Assembly: GCA_016748015.1 (NCBI GenBank)
Contig: JAAOMT010000599.1
Location: 282,151-346,150 of the forward strand
Origin: Geosiphon pyriformis
Taxonomy: Eukaryota; Glomeromycota; Glomeromycetes; Archaeosporales; Geosiphonaceae
Length of the DNA stretch: 64,000 bases
Direction of reading: 5' to 3'
Below are positions 1 to 10,931 of the stretch, one piece after another; within the stretch, counting starts at the first letter, position 1, and each line of letters starts with the position of its first letter. Below the pieces are notes generated by a model, which was not told where the DNA came from, made no database searches, and worked only from the letters and a program-made list of their open reading frames with translations. The translations under genes were made by a program, and so were the position numbers.

Positions 1-1608
1 GAAGGATCCGAAAACTCGAATTAGCTTAATGTAATAAGAATAGGAATAGGAATAGGAATAGGAATAGGAATAGGAATCTGAGTGATTCTCTATGAGTGAT
101 TAATTGAACATTGGATTTATCTGCACTTACTAGAATCATCGGCAAAAATTGGAGTTAGGCAAATTGACATGGCAAGATGTCCACATGCGAGGGTCCTGCT
201 GATATACAGATTAGCTTTATATGTAAAAATTGAGGTATTCTTAGATTTTTTGATTGAATTTTTAATCTTGAAATGAGATGAACCGGAGCAATATCAATGG
301 GAAAATTTTCCAAATTCGGAACTCATTATATTTCCAAATCTCTCCCACCTTTTGTTGAAGATCCACTCATTATAGTAACTTCCATGTTTTTTTTAAGGAT
401 GGAATGTTTTTAAATATTCTATTTAAAAAATGATCCAAATTTGAGCGGGAATCTGGAGTATTTATATTTTCCGAGTTCTAATCAGCAGATCAGCCTATCA
501 TTAGAATCTTGAGACAACTACAATATGGAACAATTGATTTTTGGGAATTATTATTTTTATGAAAAATTAGTTAAATTGAATAAAAATTTAGATATAAAAT
601 CTTTAAGAATAAGTTTATTCAAAGATTATTATTTTTTTTTTAAAAAAATATCTTAATGTTTTTTCTTGTGGATTTATTTTAAAATAACAAAAATATATAT
701 ATAATTGAAATGACAATTATAAAAATTTCATTGATATTTTTTATCATGAAAAATTTTTACAAATGCGTCACATTTAAAAAATTTTTAAATTACATTTTTC
801 TTTAATTATACAAATAAATAAGGTTACTTTAAAAATTATTTTCATTTAAATTTAAGTAATTATTAATAGTATTAAATTAAAAAATATTCACTCCAAAAGC
901 AAAATGTCTTACACTTTATCTTTTAAATAAATAAAATAAAAGATTTTAATATTTCCTTTATTTTAAAGAAAATTTGAAATCATTCACCGTTATAGATATT
1001 TTCATTAAGCATATAAATTTTTTTGTGAAATAGATACAATGATTAAAAATTATGAATTATAAATAATCAGTTTTACAATAATACCCTATTAATCTTATGT
1101 TCTTATTTCTAATTTAGTACTCCCTTTTTACTTTTGTAAATTTATTTTTTAATTATCATCGATAAAGACATACATGTTAAAAACAAAATCTGTGGATACG
1201 TTTGGATCCAATAAAAATATTCCAATTTCTTTAATTGAATTATTTTTACTCTCCGAGATAGAGCTTTATTAAACTTTTAAACTTTCAATGGATTATAATT
1301 CTGAATTTCAAAGAAATAAAAATTTTCAGGTTTGAACTACCATATCAGATTTTGGATTTCATTTAATAGCATAAGTTCAATATGTAAGATACAGAAAAAA
1401 TAAGAATTCTCATTTGAAATTAATAAAGAAAAAACTTTTTTCTCCCACTAATTTTAGTAGGGTTTGTCTCTTATAATATTAAAATTTTTTGAGGTTAACA
1501 TTGTTAGGTGTTTGCACCTTATAAAGCCACATCATATTTACTGATATATGATCGTAAAAATAAGTTTTCCATGAATTTTTTCAACCAACTCATTATATGG
1601 TATGATAC
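1..1608. other. AT-rich non-coding DNA, no gene seen
   Basis: No open frame with protein-like composition is visible on either strand. The sequence is long A/T runs with frequent stops in all frames. A short hexamer array sits at the extreme left (39-77). Confidence 0.6.
39..77. repeat. (GGAATA)n hexamer array
   Basis: About six tandem copies of GGAATA. It is too short and of the wrong unit to be a telomere of the usual fungal TTAGGG type. Confidence 0.9.
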
Positions 1609-2154
1609 NNNNNNNNNNNNNNNNNNNNNNNNNNNNNNNNNNNNNNNNNNNNNNNNNNNNNNNNNNNNNNNNNNNNNNNNNNNNNNNNNNNNNNNNNNNN
1701 NNNNNNNNNNNNNNNNNNNNNNNNNNNNNNNNNNNNNNNNNNNNNNNNNNNNNNNNNNNNNNNNNNNNNNNNNNNNNNNNNNNNNNNNNNNNNNNNNNNN
1801 NNNNNNNNNNNNNNNNNNNNNNNNNNNNNNNNNNNNNNNNNNNNNNNNNNNNNNNNNNNNNNNNNNNNNNNNNNNNNNNNNNNNNNNNNNNNNNNNNNNN
1901 NNNNNNNNNNNNNNNNNNNNNNNNNNNNNNNNNNNNNNNNNNNNNNNNNNNNNNNNNNNNNNNNNNNNNNNNNNNNNNNNNNNNNNNNNNNNNNNNNNNN
2001 NNNNNNNNNNNNNNNNNNNNNNNNNNNNNNNNNNNNNNNNNNNNNNNNNNNNNNNNNNNNNNNNNNNNNNNNNNNNNNNNNNNNNNNNNNNNNNNNNNNN
2101 NNNNNNNNNNNNNNNNNNNNNNNNNNNNNNNNNNNNNNNNNNNNNNNNNNNNNN
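1609..2154. other. Assembly gap (546 N)
   Basis: Run of N. Open frames drawn across it have no meaning. It lies about 700 bp left of the Fanzor relic, so missing parts of that gene could be inside it. Confidence 0.99.
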
Positions 2155-2845
2155 ACCCAAAAACCGGATAACAACCCAGACGAATAGGGTGGCAAGGTCG
2201 ACTAATATGATTAAGCTGTTTGCGCTATTGGTCTACCTACGATTTGTATTTGTGGATTTCTTGGATCAATCATTTGCTTTCAGGATGAATTTTTCTTTTT
2301 ACGCCACACAGAAATAATTAGTAAAGTGAGGCTAAAAAATTCCAAGCTATTATGCTGGTTGATTGTTCCTTTTTTACGGAAGCCTGGACGGGTTGGCAAG
2401 TTTTTGTCAAGCTTTTACAAATGGTGCCATCCCTAGAATCGGGAATCTTTTTGAAAAGTATTCCAAACAAGTGGTATTTAAATATGATCTTTTGGCGCAT
2501 AACCCATCTTCTCATTCAATGGAAACTCTTTTTTATATCTTAAACCCAATTTCAAAAATTCAATACCCTCATTTAAAATCAAAAATCAAAAATTTTAAAG
2601 CTTTCATTTATTACATTTTCTTGAAGTAGCGGCTGACTATTTTTATTACTGATGCATCCGCATCATTTTACTCTATTTCCGATCAACCATATAAATTTTC
2701 CCAATTTTCCTATAAAAAGTTTAGAAATTACATCACCGGCTGATCTCAATGGTCAAAAACCGAAACGGCTTACCCCCTCATGTAACCATATTTTCATACG
2801 TTACACCACTAAACGAAATGTAACAAACTTCAGGTTCATACAGGG
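2155..2845 (+). other. Less AT-rich stretch left of the Fanzor relic, possible eroded coding DNA
   Basis: Composition is closer to coding than the flanks. Short open frames exist (for example 2363-2629, 88 codons), but none gives a protein I recognise. By position it could hold decayed upstream parts of the Fanzor gene ending at 3218. I could not find the first RuvC aspartate motif here, so the assignment is only positional. Confidence 0.25.
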
Positions 2846-3218
2846 AGAGCGAATGTATTTTGCACTCGCAAATTTGACGCAATCGTCACCCAGCCATTTG
2901 AGGCGTTGAACATGAAAATCGCAAGGCGAGAAAAATTACGCGAAAGATTTTCCAGAAAATTACCGTTTTTGTCAACATCGGATTGTCAAGGTCGAGGAGT
3001 TAGGAGTCCGAATTGTCATTCAAAATGAGGCCTATATATCCAAGACTTGTAGTTGGTGTGGTAAAAAAGAGCAGCGAGAGAGGGGTTTAGAAGCGTATAA
3101 ATACTGGAATTGGAGGGATGTAATGAGCAGAGATTAAAATAGTGCTCAGGGAGTCCTCCCACAGGCATTGCTTGATGAAAGCCTTGAGGGTTATGCAGGA
3201 AATGGTAGTATTACTTAG
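2846..3218 (+). pseudogene. C-terminal relic of a Fanzor / TnpB-like RNA-guided nuclease
   Basis: Two adjoining frames read as the end of a TnpB/Fanzor nuclease. From 2849 the frame gives FCTRKFDAIVTQPFEALNM, then a basic stretch. This matches the region before the zinc ribbon, where the family has a hydrophobic strand, a P-x-FE motif and an arginine-lysine helix. Near 2975 the frame shifts, and from 2976 it reads HRIVKVEELGVRIVIQNEAY followed by ISKTCSWCGKK, the first CxxC knuckle (cysteines at 3048-3050 and 3057-3059). The second CxxC is lost: its place reads YKYWNW. The final RuvC signature is recognisable as SRD at 3126-3134, but a TAA at 3135-3137 replaces the residue before the usual asparagine (then N-S-A). 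The frame reopens to a stop at 3216-3218. Frameshift, in-frame stop and lost cysteines make it a dead copy. Family: IS605/IS607 OrfB-related Fanzor, known from fungi and other eukaryotes. Confidence 0.72.
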
Positions 3219-4173
3219 CAACGCTTAGTACTACCTACGATTATCAATCCAATCATTATGCAATTAATTTCTTTTTTTTAATGACATTTTTTTCACATTT
3301 ATGGTTTAAATCACAAATTGCTATATGATAAAAAGTCACAAAATTTAAATGGATCAAATTACCTCTTCAAAATCTGAAATATCCCTTTCTATATATAAAA
3401 ATTAATAAATTTATTATTTGCTTGTCTAATCGAAATTAACTTTTTCGAAATCAAATTGAAGTATGATAACTTGAAAATTTGTCAGATGATTTCTCAAACT
3501 TTACCTTTTAGATCCTTTGTCGATAAACTTTAACTTTTTAATAGAACCTAATTTTTTCTCATCAAGATTTCAAAGATAAAAAGTATCATCATAGTTTGAA
3601 GTTTTTCAACTGAGCCCGATCAAAATTAACAAAAAGCGCCTGGCTAACGCGTTTAAACAGATATGCTTTTGTGGAATGAGTTCGCCTCAAAGGTTACCAT
3701 AGAAAAAATTTTTAATTAAAAACGTACATAAAGCCTTTGGAAAACATTTATATTTTTATTTTCAATTACCATATATATAAATAAAAGTTTTTATCACGCG
3801 AGTTTCCATTTTAAAAAAGTTTGTATTTATCATTTATAATTACACGTGAGAATAATATTTTTCAAAAAAAAAAAAAAAGCGAAGGAATTAATTTCACCCA
3901 TGTGGTCTCGTACAAACTAGGGGCTGTTTATGAGTCCGAAGCTTAGCCCTAAACCTCTTTCATAATCCAAACTTAAATCAAAAAATCTGATGACTCATTG
4001 AACCATCAAGTTACTCAAAAAATTTCGTCATTTTTGTATCACCCAATTCCCGAACTTCATTTAAATACAAAACGATTGTTTGAAAATCATCCTGGGAAAA
4101 AATAATGCTATTATTCAACTCAAGTGGGCAGTGGTCTGGGTACGCTTTAGCCCATGCCATGCATGCACAGACG

Positions 4174-4221
<48 letters not shown>

Positions 4222-5500
4222 TATAGAGCCGACAATGCTAAATGTTTAAAATGGCTGTTGTTAAGTTGCTTTATTGTTTCTTAAAACTTTCAAAAGTTTA
4301 ATGAAGCCTTTTCCCTCTCTCATCTTTTGTTCTTTCTCCCAATTAAAACTTTAGAAAATAACTATTTGTTTTTTGTTCGTTAAAGTGAACCAATCAAATT
4401 TCTTTTTAGATTTCAAGTTGAAGAATGAAATAATGAAATAATACGATTCATGAAAAAAAAAGAGAAAGAAAAAGAAAAAAGAGACGTCTTTTTCTCGGTA
4501 ATAGGAATCTTTTTTTTTTTTTTTAAAAAAGTTTCTTTTTATCAAGTTAAATTAGTTAATCTATACCACGCGACAGATCTAGAAACCTGAGTTTATTTTA
4601 AAAATCCCTTCTTTAGAAAATCCCATTTTTGTCAATTCATTTTCTATTTCTTAAATCAAGTTATAATACAGAAAAACTATTCAAATCTGTAGATTTTAAT
4701 GATCTTATTTTAAATAAATAACATGGTCTTTTTCCTTTGATTCTTTCATAATTTCTAGTGATATAAAAAACGGCATCTCATTAATCAAAAGGCTGATTTT
4801 GCGTAGCATTAAACTCGATAATAAGTGTCACCACCTACCCAATCAAACAAAAACAATCTCAAAAAAGTTCCATGCAGAATAATCCGTCTTTCAAAATCCG
4901 ATGAATCCGTTTATGGATAGCACTAATAACTGATTGGTTTATCAAGTATAAGATTTTTTTCTTGCGCACAAATATTTCTACTGCATATCTCAGGAAATAA
5001 GAGATTTCTTTTTAAAGTTTAGACCCTTAACATCGAAGGCAAAGTTGGCACCTTTTCCCCGTACTACTATGAGAAAAAAAGGAAGTGGAGTTTTGTTGCT
5101 GTGAGCTGTTGTATCACAAAAATGGATTAAGTTATTCAATAAGAATTTTCAATGTCAGAATAGAGATAATATACCCACTTAATGATGGTGCCGTCAGTTG
5201 ATTGATTTCTGATACTTTTGTTTCAAAGGGCTGCGGTAGGAATTTGCAATGAACGCCAGCAGCTAGTAACAAGTAATGGTAATATAGGACGGAAAAAGCT
5301 TGTAATCATTTACAAAAACTCGAAAAAACAGGTTTTCAAAAATGAGATTCTAAAAAGTTATAAAAATGGAATTAGTCTGACATCGTTGAGTATTTTTATT
5401 CTTTCACGATTTTCATCTTTTAAAATAAAAAAATATTTTTTTCTTTTTTTAAAAAATAGAATTTTAATAAATATCTTACAAGTTTATAAGTTTATAAGTC
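3219..5500. other. Gene-poor DNA between Fanzor relic and first paralog
   Basis: No supported gene. It holds an (ATC)n array at 4175-4222 and several homopolymer runs. The open frame from 5218 overlapping the first paralog ends in an isoleucine run read from the microsatellite and is not believed to be a gene. Confidence 0.55.
4175..4222. repeat. (ATC)n microsatellite
   Basis: About 16 uninterrupted copies of ATC, directly visible. Confidence 0.95.
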
Positions 5501-5501
5501 T

Positions 5502-5565
5502 TATAATTATCATTATTATAATTATCATTATTATTATTATCATCATCATCATCATCATCATCATC

Positions 5566-5596
<31 letters not shown>

Positions 5597-5609
5597 CCAC
5601 CATCATCAT
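5502..5609. repeat. Compound (ATT)n/(ATC)n/(ATT)n microsatellite abutting a start codon
   Basis: About 100 bp of ATT, then ATC, then ATT units. It ends 6 bp before the ATG of the paralog at 5616, so it must form the 5' untranslated leader or the core promoter. Length changes here would alter the spacing to the start codon. Confidence 0.9.
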
Positions 5610-5615
5610 AACTAC

Positions 5616-6275
5616 ATGTCACTACCAATTAGAATAAAAACTATTCCAAAAGATCTTGATTTCAGTCGACCACAAAGTTCTTCAGCACCATCGCTGGTCA
5701 GATGTTCCTCGCCAACACACTCAATTTTTTTAGAAGCTCATCACCAACTACAACAAACAACAACTCAAGAAAATCTTTCAAATCAATCTTTCCAACAGCC
5801 ACAACAAAACAAGAATAGATCACGATTTCAAAAACATTTACGAAAACCTCGTTCATTCGACAGTTATCTCGATTCCAATTTCAATATCTTACCCCAGGCA
5901 AAATCATCATGCGATAATTGTGTATCGATTGATTCGAATATGGTATTGAGCAATTGTTCAAAAGGACATGGATATATTAACAGTGAACAATCGTCATCCT
6001 TGTTTTCCACCACTCTGAAAATTTTACACCGACTTTTATATGCAATTCGGTTATTTGGATTTACGGAGCCTATTGAATATGATTCTAGACGAAGTAGTCT
6101 CTTAAGAATCGAATCCCCTACGTATGAGATGCAAGAAGATGAACTAGTCGAAGTTTATTGGACAGTTGAAGATGAAGTTTTTGGAAAATATAATCATGAA
6201 GAAGAAGAGGAAGAGGAATTTTTATTTATTGGTCATGGAAAGTCACCATCTTCTTTGCCACGATTTCTGCATTAA
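5616..6275 (+). CDS. Clustered-family protein 1 (SPTHSIFL / HLRKPxSF / acidic-aromatic boxes)
   Basis: Intronless 219-residue protein of unknown function; first of four related genes in 25 kb. The boxes, in order, are: SPTHSIFL at 32-39; a Gln/Asn-rich spacer at 43-66; KHLRKPRSFDSYL at 73-85; a hydrophobic-basic segment around 131-149 (ending YAIRLFGF), the least disordered-looking part; ESPTY at 166-170; and a run of seven glutamates running into EFLFI at 201-205, followed by a 14-residue tail. No signal peptide is seen. The segment around 131-149 is too short and charged to call as a membrane span. The ATG at 5616 is the first in its frame: the frame stays open leftward through the microsatellite to a TAA at 5487 without another ATG. 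The Kozak context is weak (T at -3). It runs convergently with family member 2. It could be an adaptor or regulatory protein; that is inference from its short-motif architecture. Confidence 0.85.
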   Translation: MSLPIRIKTIPKDLDFSRPQSSSAPSLVRCSSPTHSIFLEAHHQLQQTTTQENLSNQSFQQPQQNKNRSRFQKHLRKPRSFDSYLDSNFNILPQAKSSCDNCVSIDSNMVLSNCSKGHGYINSEQSSSLFSTTLKILHRLLYAIRLFGFTEPIEYDSRRSSLLRIESPTYEMQEDELVEVYWTVEDEVFGKYNHEEEEEEEFLFIGHGKSPSSLPRFLH

Positions 6276-7908
6276 TATAGTGAAATATATATAATAATAT
6301 AATGGTTGAAGAATGATATTTTTCATTGTCAATAGAAAGATATGTTATAGAGATTTTTATGATGATTTAGAAACACTTTTGAAAAGACTTATCCATTCTG
6401 AACATTTTTTTTTAGAAAAAATATATAACACTTATAATTTCCCTTGTGATTTTTTTTTTTTGGAAATATTTCTCTTTTAAATTTCTCTGAAATTTACTTT
6501 TTTCATGTACCAAAATAATCACCAATGTCTTATAGTTTTAAGGAATTTCAGTAAAAATATGTATATATAAAAAATCAAAAGGTTAAAAAATAAAAATACG
6601 AAATAATTTTTTGCTACATAACAAATTTTACTTACGTTTTGAATATGAATATTCCCGATAATCTGAAAAAAAAAATAATTTGTATTCTATTTTTTCCGTT
6701 TTTTAAAAAATTTGCACCATAAAACTAAAATTTTTTGTGAAACTGTCATCAGATTTTTTAATATTTTTGTGTGGAACTGTTTTATCACAAATAGAACAAA
6801 AAAACCATCATTTATTTGTATCACCATTCAAAACCTTTCATTTACATTTAAGGAAAAATTTATAATCAAAAAAATGAAGATTTTTAATGAATGAACGAAT
6901 TTACTAATTTGTAATGAATTTAGTGAAATCGAATAGGTGCAGAATGGAAGTAATGGTATGTAAATGAAGAAAATAATATGTAAATGAAGAAAATAATATG
7001 TAAATGAAGAAAATAATATTTAAATGAAGAAATGATATGTAAATGAAGAAAATGATATGTAAATGAAGAAAATGCATAAACCCTAATAACTTTACAGAAC
7101 AATTAAATGATAAATGGGATGATGATAATAAAACAAAAAAAGTTTTTTTTTTTCCTGACTCTGTATAATCTCATAATTTAAAAATTTTCAAATACCTTTT
7201 TTGTTTAATAATTTTCTAAATCGAACGAAATAAAGTATTTTAGAAAAAAAAAAGGAAAAAAAACTCCTTCCTTCCTCCCCCTCCCTCTCCTGAAGTTTGA
7301 TAATATGGAATCATGTGGAAAAAAACCCCCCAATTTCAATTGTTTAAAAACCAAAAACAAAGGTTGAAAAAAAAAAAAGATTTTTAAATCTTTTTTGTTT
7401 TCCAAATAAATTTCCTTGTTTTGAAAATATCATTTCTAGAATAGAGTTACCATATATGTAAATACAATAGAATATAATATAATCAAGTAGTCGTATAAAA
7501 AAAAAAAAAAATTTTTTTTGTAACAAAAAACTGGTTCTTTAATTCCATATACATACAAGAAGACTCTTTATTTTGAAAAATTGATTTATTGATTTTAAAA
7601 ATACGTTTACTTTTTTCTTTTTAAATAATTTCGTTTTTATTCAGAATGAGAGTTTGGTTGGTATTCGGTTTTTAGAGAAAAAAAATAATAATTAAATCTT
7701 ATTTTATTTTATGGAAAAAAAAATTTTTTTTTGATTAAAAAAAAAATTATATAATTTAAATTGTGTTTTGGTTTTTCAGAATGAAAAATATAATTTATTT
7801 TTCAAATATTTGGGAGAAATAAAAATCATAATTCGAGAATCTATAAGTTTTAGGGTCATAAGAAATAAGTCTGTTTAATGTGGTTAGAACGAGAAAATAA
7901 ACTAATAA
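6276..7908. other. Convergent intergenic region between paralogs 1 and 2
   Basis: Shared 3' flank of two converging genes, with no supported gene. It holds a 20-bp minisatellite (6957-7073) and many A or T homopolymers. Several AATAAA-like and ATAATATAAT-like stretches follow both stops, but AT content is too high to choose a polyadenylation site. Confidence 0.6.
6957..7073. repeat. 20-bp minisatellite, about six copies
   Basis: Tandem unit beginning ATGTAAATGAAGAAAA, about 20 bp, with small differences between copies (ATAATATG versus ATGATATG ends, one copy short by a few bases). Read on the minus strand it gives a spurious open frame (6920-7102) of repeated HLHII/SSF-type peptides. Confidence 0.9.
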
Positions 7909-8448
7909 TCAAGAACTTTCAAAAGAAAATTTTTTGATTTCTGGTTGTTTAGGAAGTTTAATAAAGATAAACTCTTCTTCCTCTGTCTCATCATCAATAT
8001 CCAGATCACTTTGTGACGAAATAATACTACTTCTCTTGCTAAATCCTCGATCGTTAAATAAGGCATTCGTATTTGAAGGTTGGTTATAGATAGGTGACTC
8101 AGGTGGAGTTGAAAATCGTTTATTTTGGCACTGATACAAAGATTCTTTTTGGTCATAGTTCGAGGTGGAATTTGATGAAAAGTAAGAATCCAAACTGTTT
8201 ATAGAAGAGCTCGAATCGGACCAGATTGATCGATGTAACAAGTATACGTCAAACGATTGTGGTTTTCGAAGATATCTAAAAAATTTATGTTTTTCTTTTT
8301 TAGATTTTCGTTGGCTTTCTAGAAAGATCGAATGGGTTGGGGATGAGTTTAGATCTGGTAAAGGAGATACATTTCCAGGATTGGTGTTTTGTTGATCATT
8401 TGGAATCGATATTTGAATCTTAGGTTTGGCTTGAATGGTAGAAAACAT
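7909..8448 (-). CDS. Clustered-family protein 2
   Basis: Intronless 179-residue protein of unknown function and the shortest member. SPTHSIFL is at 36-43, a strongly basic linker at 47-57 (KSKKEKHKFF type), then RYLRKPQSFDVYL at 58-70. A Ser/Asn-rich middle follows, with ESPIY at 117-121. The acidic-aromatic box EEEEFIFI is at 156-163, with a 16-residue tail. Spacing between the first two boxes is only 14 residues, against 33 in member 1, so the linker varies while the boxes hold. It lacks the [AV]IR[FL] segment of members 1, 3 and 4 (it has SSIISS instead) and lacks a tryptophan near the acidic box. The ATG at 8448 is the first in frame. On the coding strand an (ATT)n tract lies about 140-260 bp upstream. 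It is probably soluble and largely disordered; the role is unknown. Confidence 0.83.
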   Translation of the reverse strand: MFSTIQAKPKIQISIPNDQQNTNPGNVSPLPDLNSSPTHSIFLESQRKSKKEKHKFFRYLRKPQSFDVYLLHRSIWSDSSSSINSLDSYFSSNSTSNYDQKESLYQCQNKRFSTPPESPIYNQPSNTNALFNDRGFSKRSSIISSQSDLDIDDETEEEEFIFIKLPKQPEIKKFSFESS

Positions 8449-8588
8449 TAAACCAACAGGAATTTATGATTAAACTATTCCCTGAAAGCTTTGAATTCTT
8501 TTGAAGAAAAAATTTATTTTTCAGAATTCAACCCGACTTGTTCTTAAGCCTTTTTTTTGTCTAAAATAAAGTGTATCAAATAAAAAAT

Positions 8589-8654
8589 AACAACAACAAC
8601 AACAACAATAATAATAAAAATAATAAAAATAATAATAATAATAATTATTATAAT

Positions 8655-8709
<55 letters not shown>
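8589..8709. repeat. (CAA)n/(AAT)n microsatellite upstream of paralog 2
   Basis: CAA units passing into about 30 AAT units. It lies upstream of the minus-strand gene starting at 8448, where it reads ATT on the coding strand. Confidence 0.93.
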
Positions 8710-8710
<1 letters not shown>

Positions 8711-9132
8711 AACAATACGGAGATGTAAGTCGGCTTTTGTAAATGTGTCATCTGTCTGTTGAGAGAAAGGGTCATGTACGACCGATGTGATTTTATTTTT
8801 GATACAATTGGTGGGTTTTGAGAATTTCGGTGATCATAAATTAGCACAACACCGAATATTATTAGATAACAAAAAGTATTCAACTCCTTTAGACAGCAGG
8901 TTTCCTTAAAATTTATTCAAAAAGTATCCGTGCGCATTAATATAATTATTTACAGTTATTGTATTGAAACGTTTTTAATTTGGAAATAAAGCATGTTTTT
9001 TCTGTTCAACAAGGATCAGCATTCACTGTTAAGGGTGACAGTGAAGAGGTTCGTGTGTAATAAAAATTTTGAAGTTGAAAGCAGATATTATGTTTTTTTG
9101 ATTGTTTACAATGATAATCCATCTTTATGAAG

Positions 9133-9240
9133 TAAGTAAAGTAAGTAAAGTAAAGTAAAGTAAAATAAAGTAAAGTAAAGTAAAGTAAAGTAAAGTAAAG
9201 TAAAGTAAAGTAAAGTAGAGTAAGGTAAGTAAGGTAAGTA
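9133..9240. repeat. (GTAAA)n pentamer array
   Basis: About 20 copies of GTAAA with interruptions (GTAAG, GTAGA). On the minus strand it creates a false TLLYF-repeat open frame. Confidence 0.93.
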
Positions 9241-9740
9241 AGCAAGCAAGTAAAGAAAAAATGTTTTTATATTTTATAGCATTTAAAAAAAGAAACAGTA
9301 GAATATTTTATAATTTTCTTCAAATTTTTAGAGGTCAGCATTTAATAAAGTTTAAAGTTTATCGTGACCAACAATGTGTATGGTCGGATGATTGAACTTT
9401 AACAATCGCGTGATGAAAAATTTAGTCAAAAATTTTTTCAATCTTTATCCTTTTTTAGAAATATGTTCAAGAGTTTGAGGGGTCAAGTGAGCATCATTAA
9501 TTGAACTGTGACGTTTTTGTATTATTGAGCAAAAGAAGTTTGATTAAAAATTATGTAATTGTCATTTTTAAATCAAAATCAGGTTAAATAAGTTATTAAT
9601 TAATCGATTGATTATTATTATTATTTTTCACCCAGTTTGACAAAGCTTTATTTTAAACTTTCATTGTTTTTGAGCTTGTCCGAAAAATTAAGTATTTCAT
9701 TTTAAAAGATTTAGTGTGAAGATTAAAAATTCTTTGAAGA

Positions 9741-9742
<2 letters not shown>

Positions 9743-9819
<77 letters not shown>
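9743..9819. repeat. (ATT)n microsatellite
   Basis: About 25 perfect ATT units. Confidence 0.95.
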
Positions 9820-9820
<1 letters not shown>

Positions 9821-10886
9821 TACATTTTTTTTCAAATTAATTGATGTTTGAAATTAAAAAATTCAAGTGAAATATTAATTAGGTATGAAAGAAGAATAAA
9901 AAGGTTTCCAAAAAGAAGGTTTCTACATTTAGATATTAAATTTGTTTTTTATTGGTAAATTAATTATTGTAAAAATATTATGTTCTCATGAATCTCTTAA
10001 ATTTGAAGTTAAAAAGATCAATCCTTTTTTCTTGAGAATAATTATGCCACCTCCATTTTAGCGTTAATTAATCCAATCACCATATTAGAACTCATAATAA
10101 GAAGAAATGAAAATTTTTACTTGTTTAACAACAAAAGTGATAATTTCTAGAATGCATTGATTGATGACATAAAGAGATTTTAAGATTTATAAAATTTATA
10201 AAATTTATAAAAATATTGAAAAAAATAAAAATTACATGGATATAATATGATTATTAATTCTCATTCTCATTCTCATTCTCATCCAATTTGTAGTAATAAA
10301 ATTACAAAATATGGATTTGTATAAAATTTTATGAAATCTAATCTAAAAAAATTAAACGTATGATATTTTTTAATAAACATTAATTAACAATGACTGCTTA
10401 TCTTCAAAATAGCTAATTTAGGAGTTCAATTGCAAATTAATATTTATCTATTATGTTTAATTGTTGAAATCTTCTTGGGATCTTTTGTCAAAAAAAATCT
10501 ACGCTGATCATTAATAAAAAATTTCATTCATAATTGAACAATGATGCAGGGTCCTGGCACAATACATGTATTTTTAAAAAAGATCTTGACTCGATTCGTC
10601 TTATACCTTGGATCATCTTTGGCGACCAATTTTACTTTACTTTTCAGATTTTTAATTTTTTTCATCCAATTCACAAATTCTTTTTTGTAAGAGTGAAATT
10701 TTATATCAGGTTTGAGAGTTCAAAACTCATAGAATATACCGAATTCTCATCATATTCCTTTCATTATAATCAGAAAATTGGTGAAGTCTTTTTTTTTAAA
10801 TTTCTAGTTTTATAAATAAATAATTTGTTAAATCGTATCAGAATTATGTTCAGAAATGAATGATACGGTTTATTATCTGTGATGAC

Positions 10887-10930
<44 letters not shown>
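10887..10930. repeat. (AAT)n microsatellite
   Basis: About 14 perfect AAT units. Confidence 0.95.

Positions 10931-10931
<1 letters not shown>

Noticed and set aside
39-77. Telomere-like repeat at the left end
   Set aside because: The unit GGAATA does not match fungal telomere repeats, and only about six copies are present.
1508-2317. Open frames crossing the 546-N gap
   Set aside because: The coding potential is mostly unknown bases; the flanking residues show no domain.
5218-5637. 139-codon frame overlapping the start of paralog 1
   Set aside because: Its second half is an isoleucine run from the microsatellite, and the overlapping frame encodes the conserved family protein.
6957-7073. 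CRISPR-like array
   Set aside because: Head-to-tail 20-bp units without unique spacers, in a eukaryotic context: a minisatellite.
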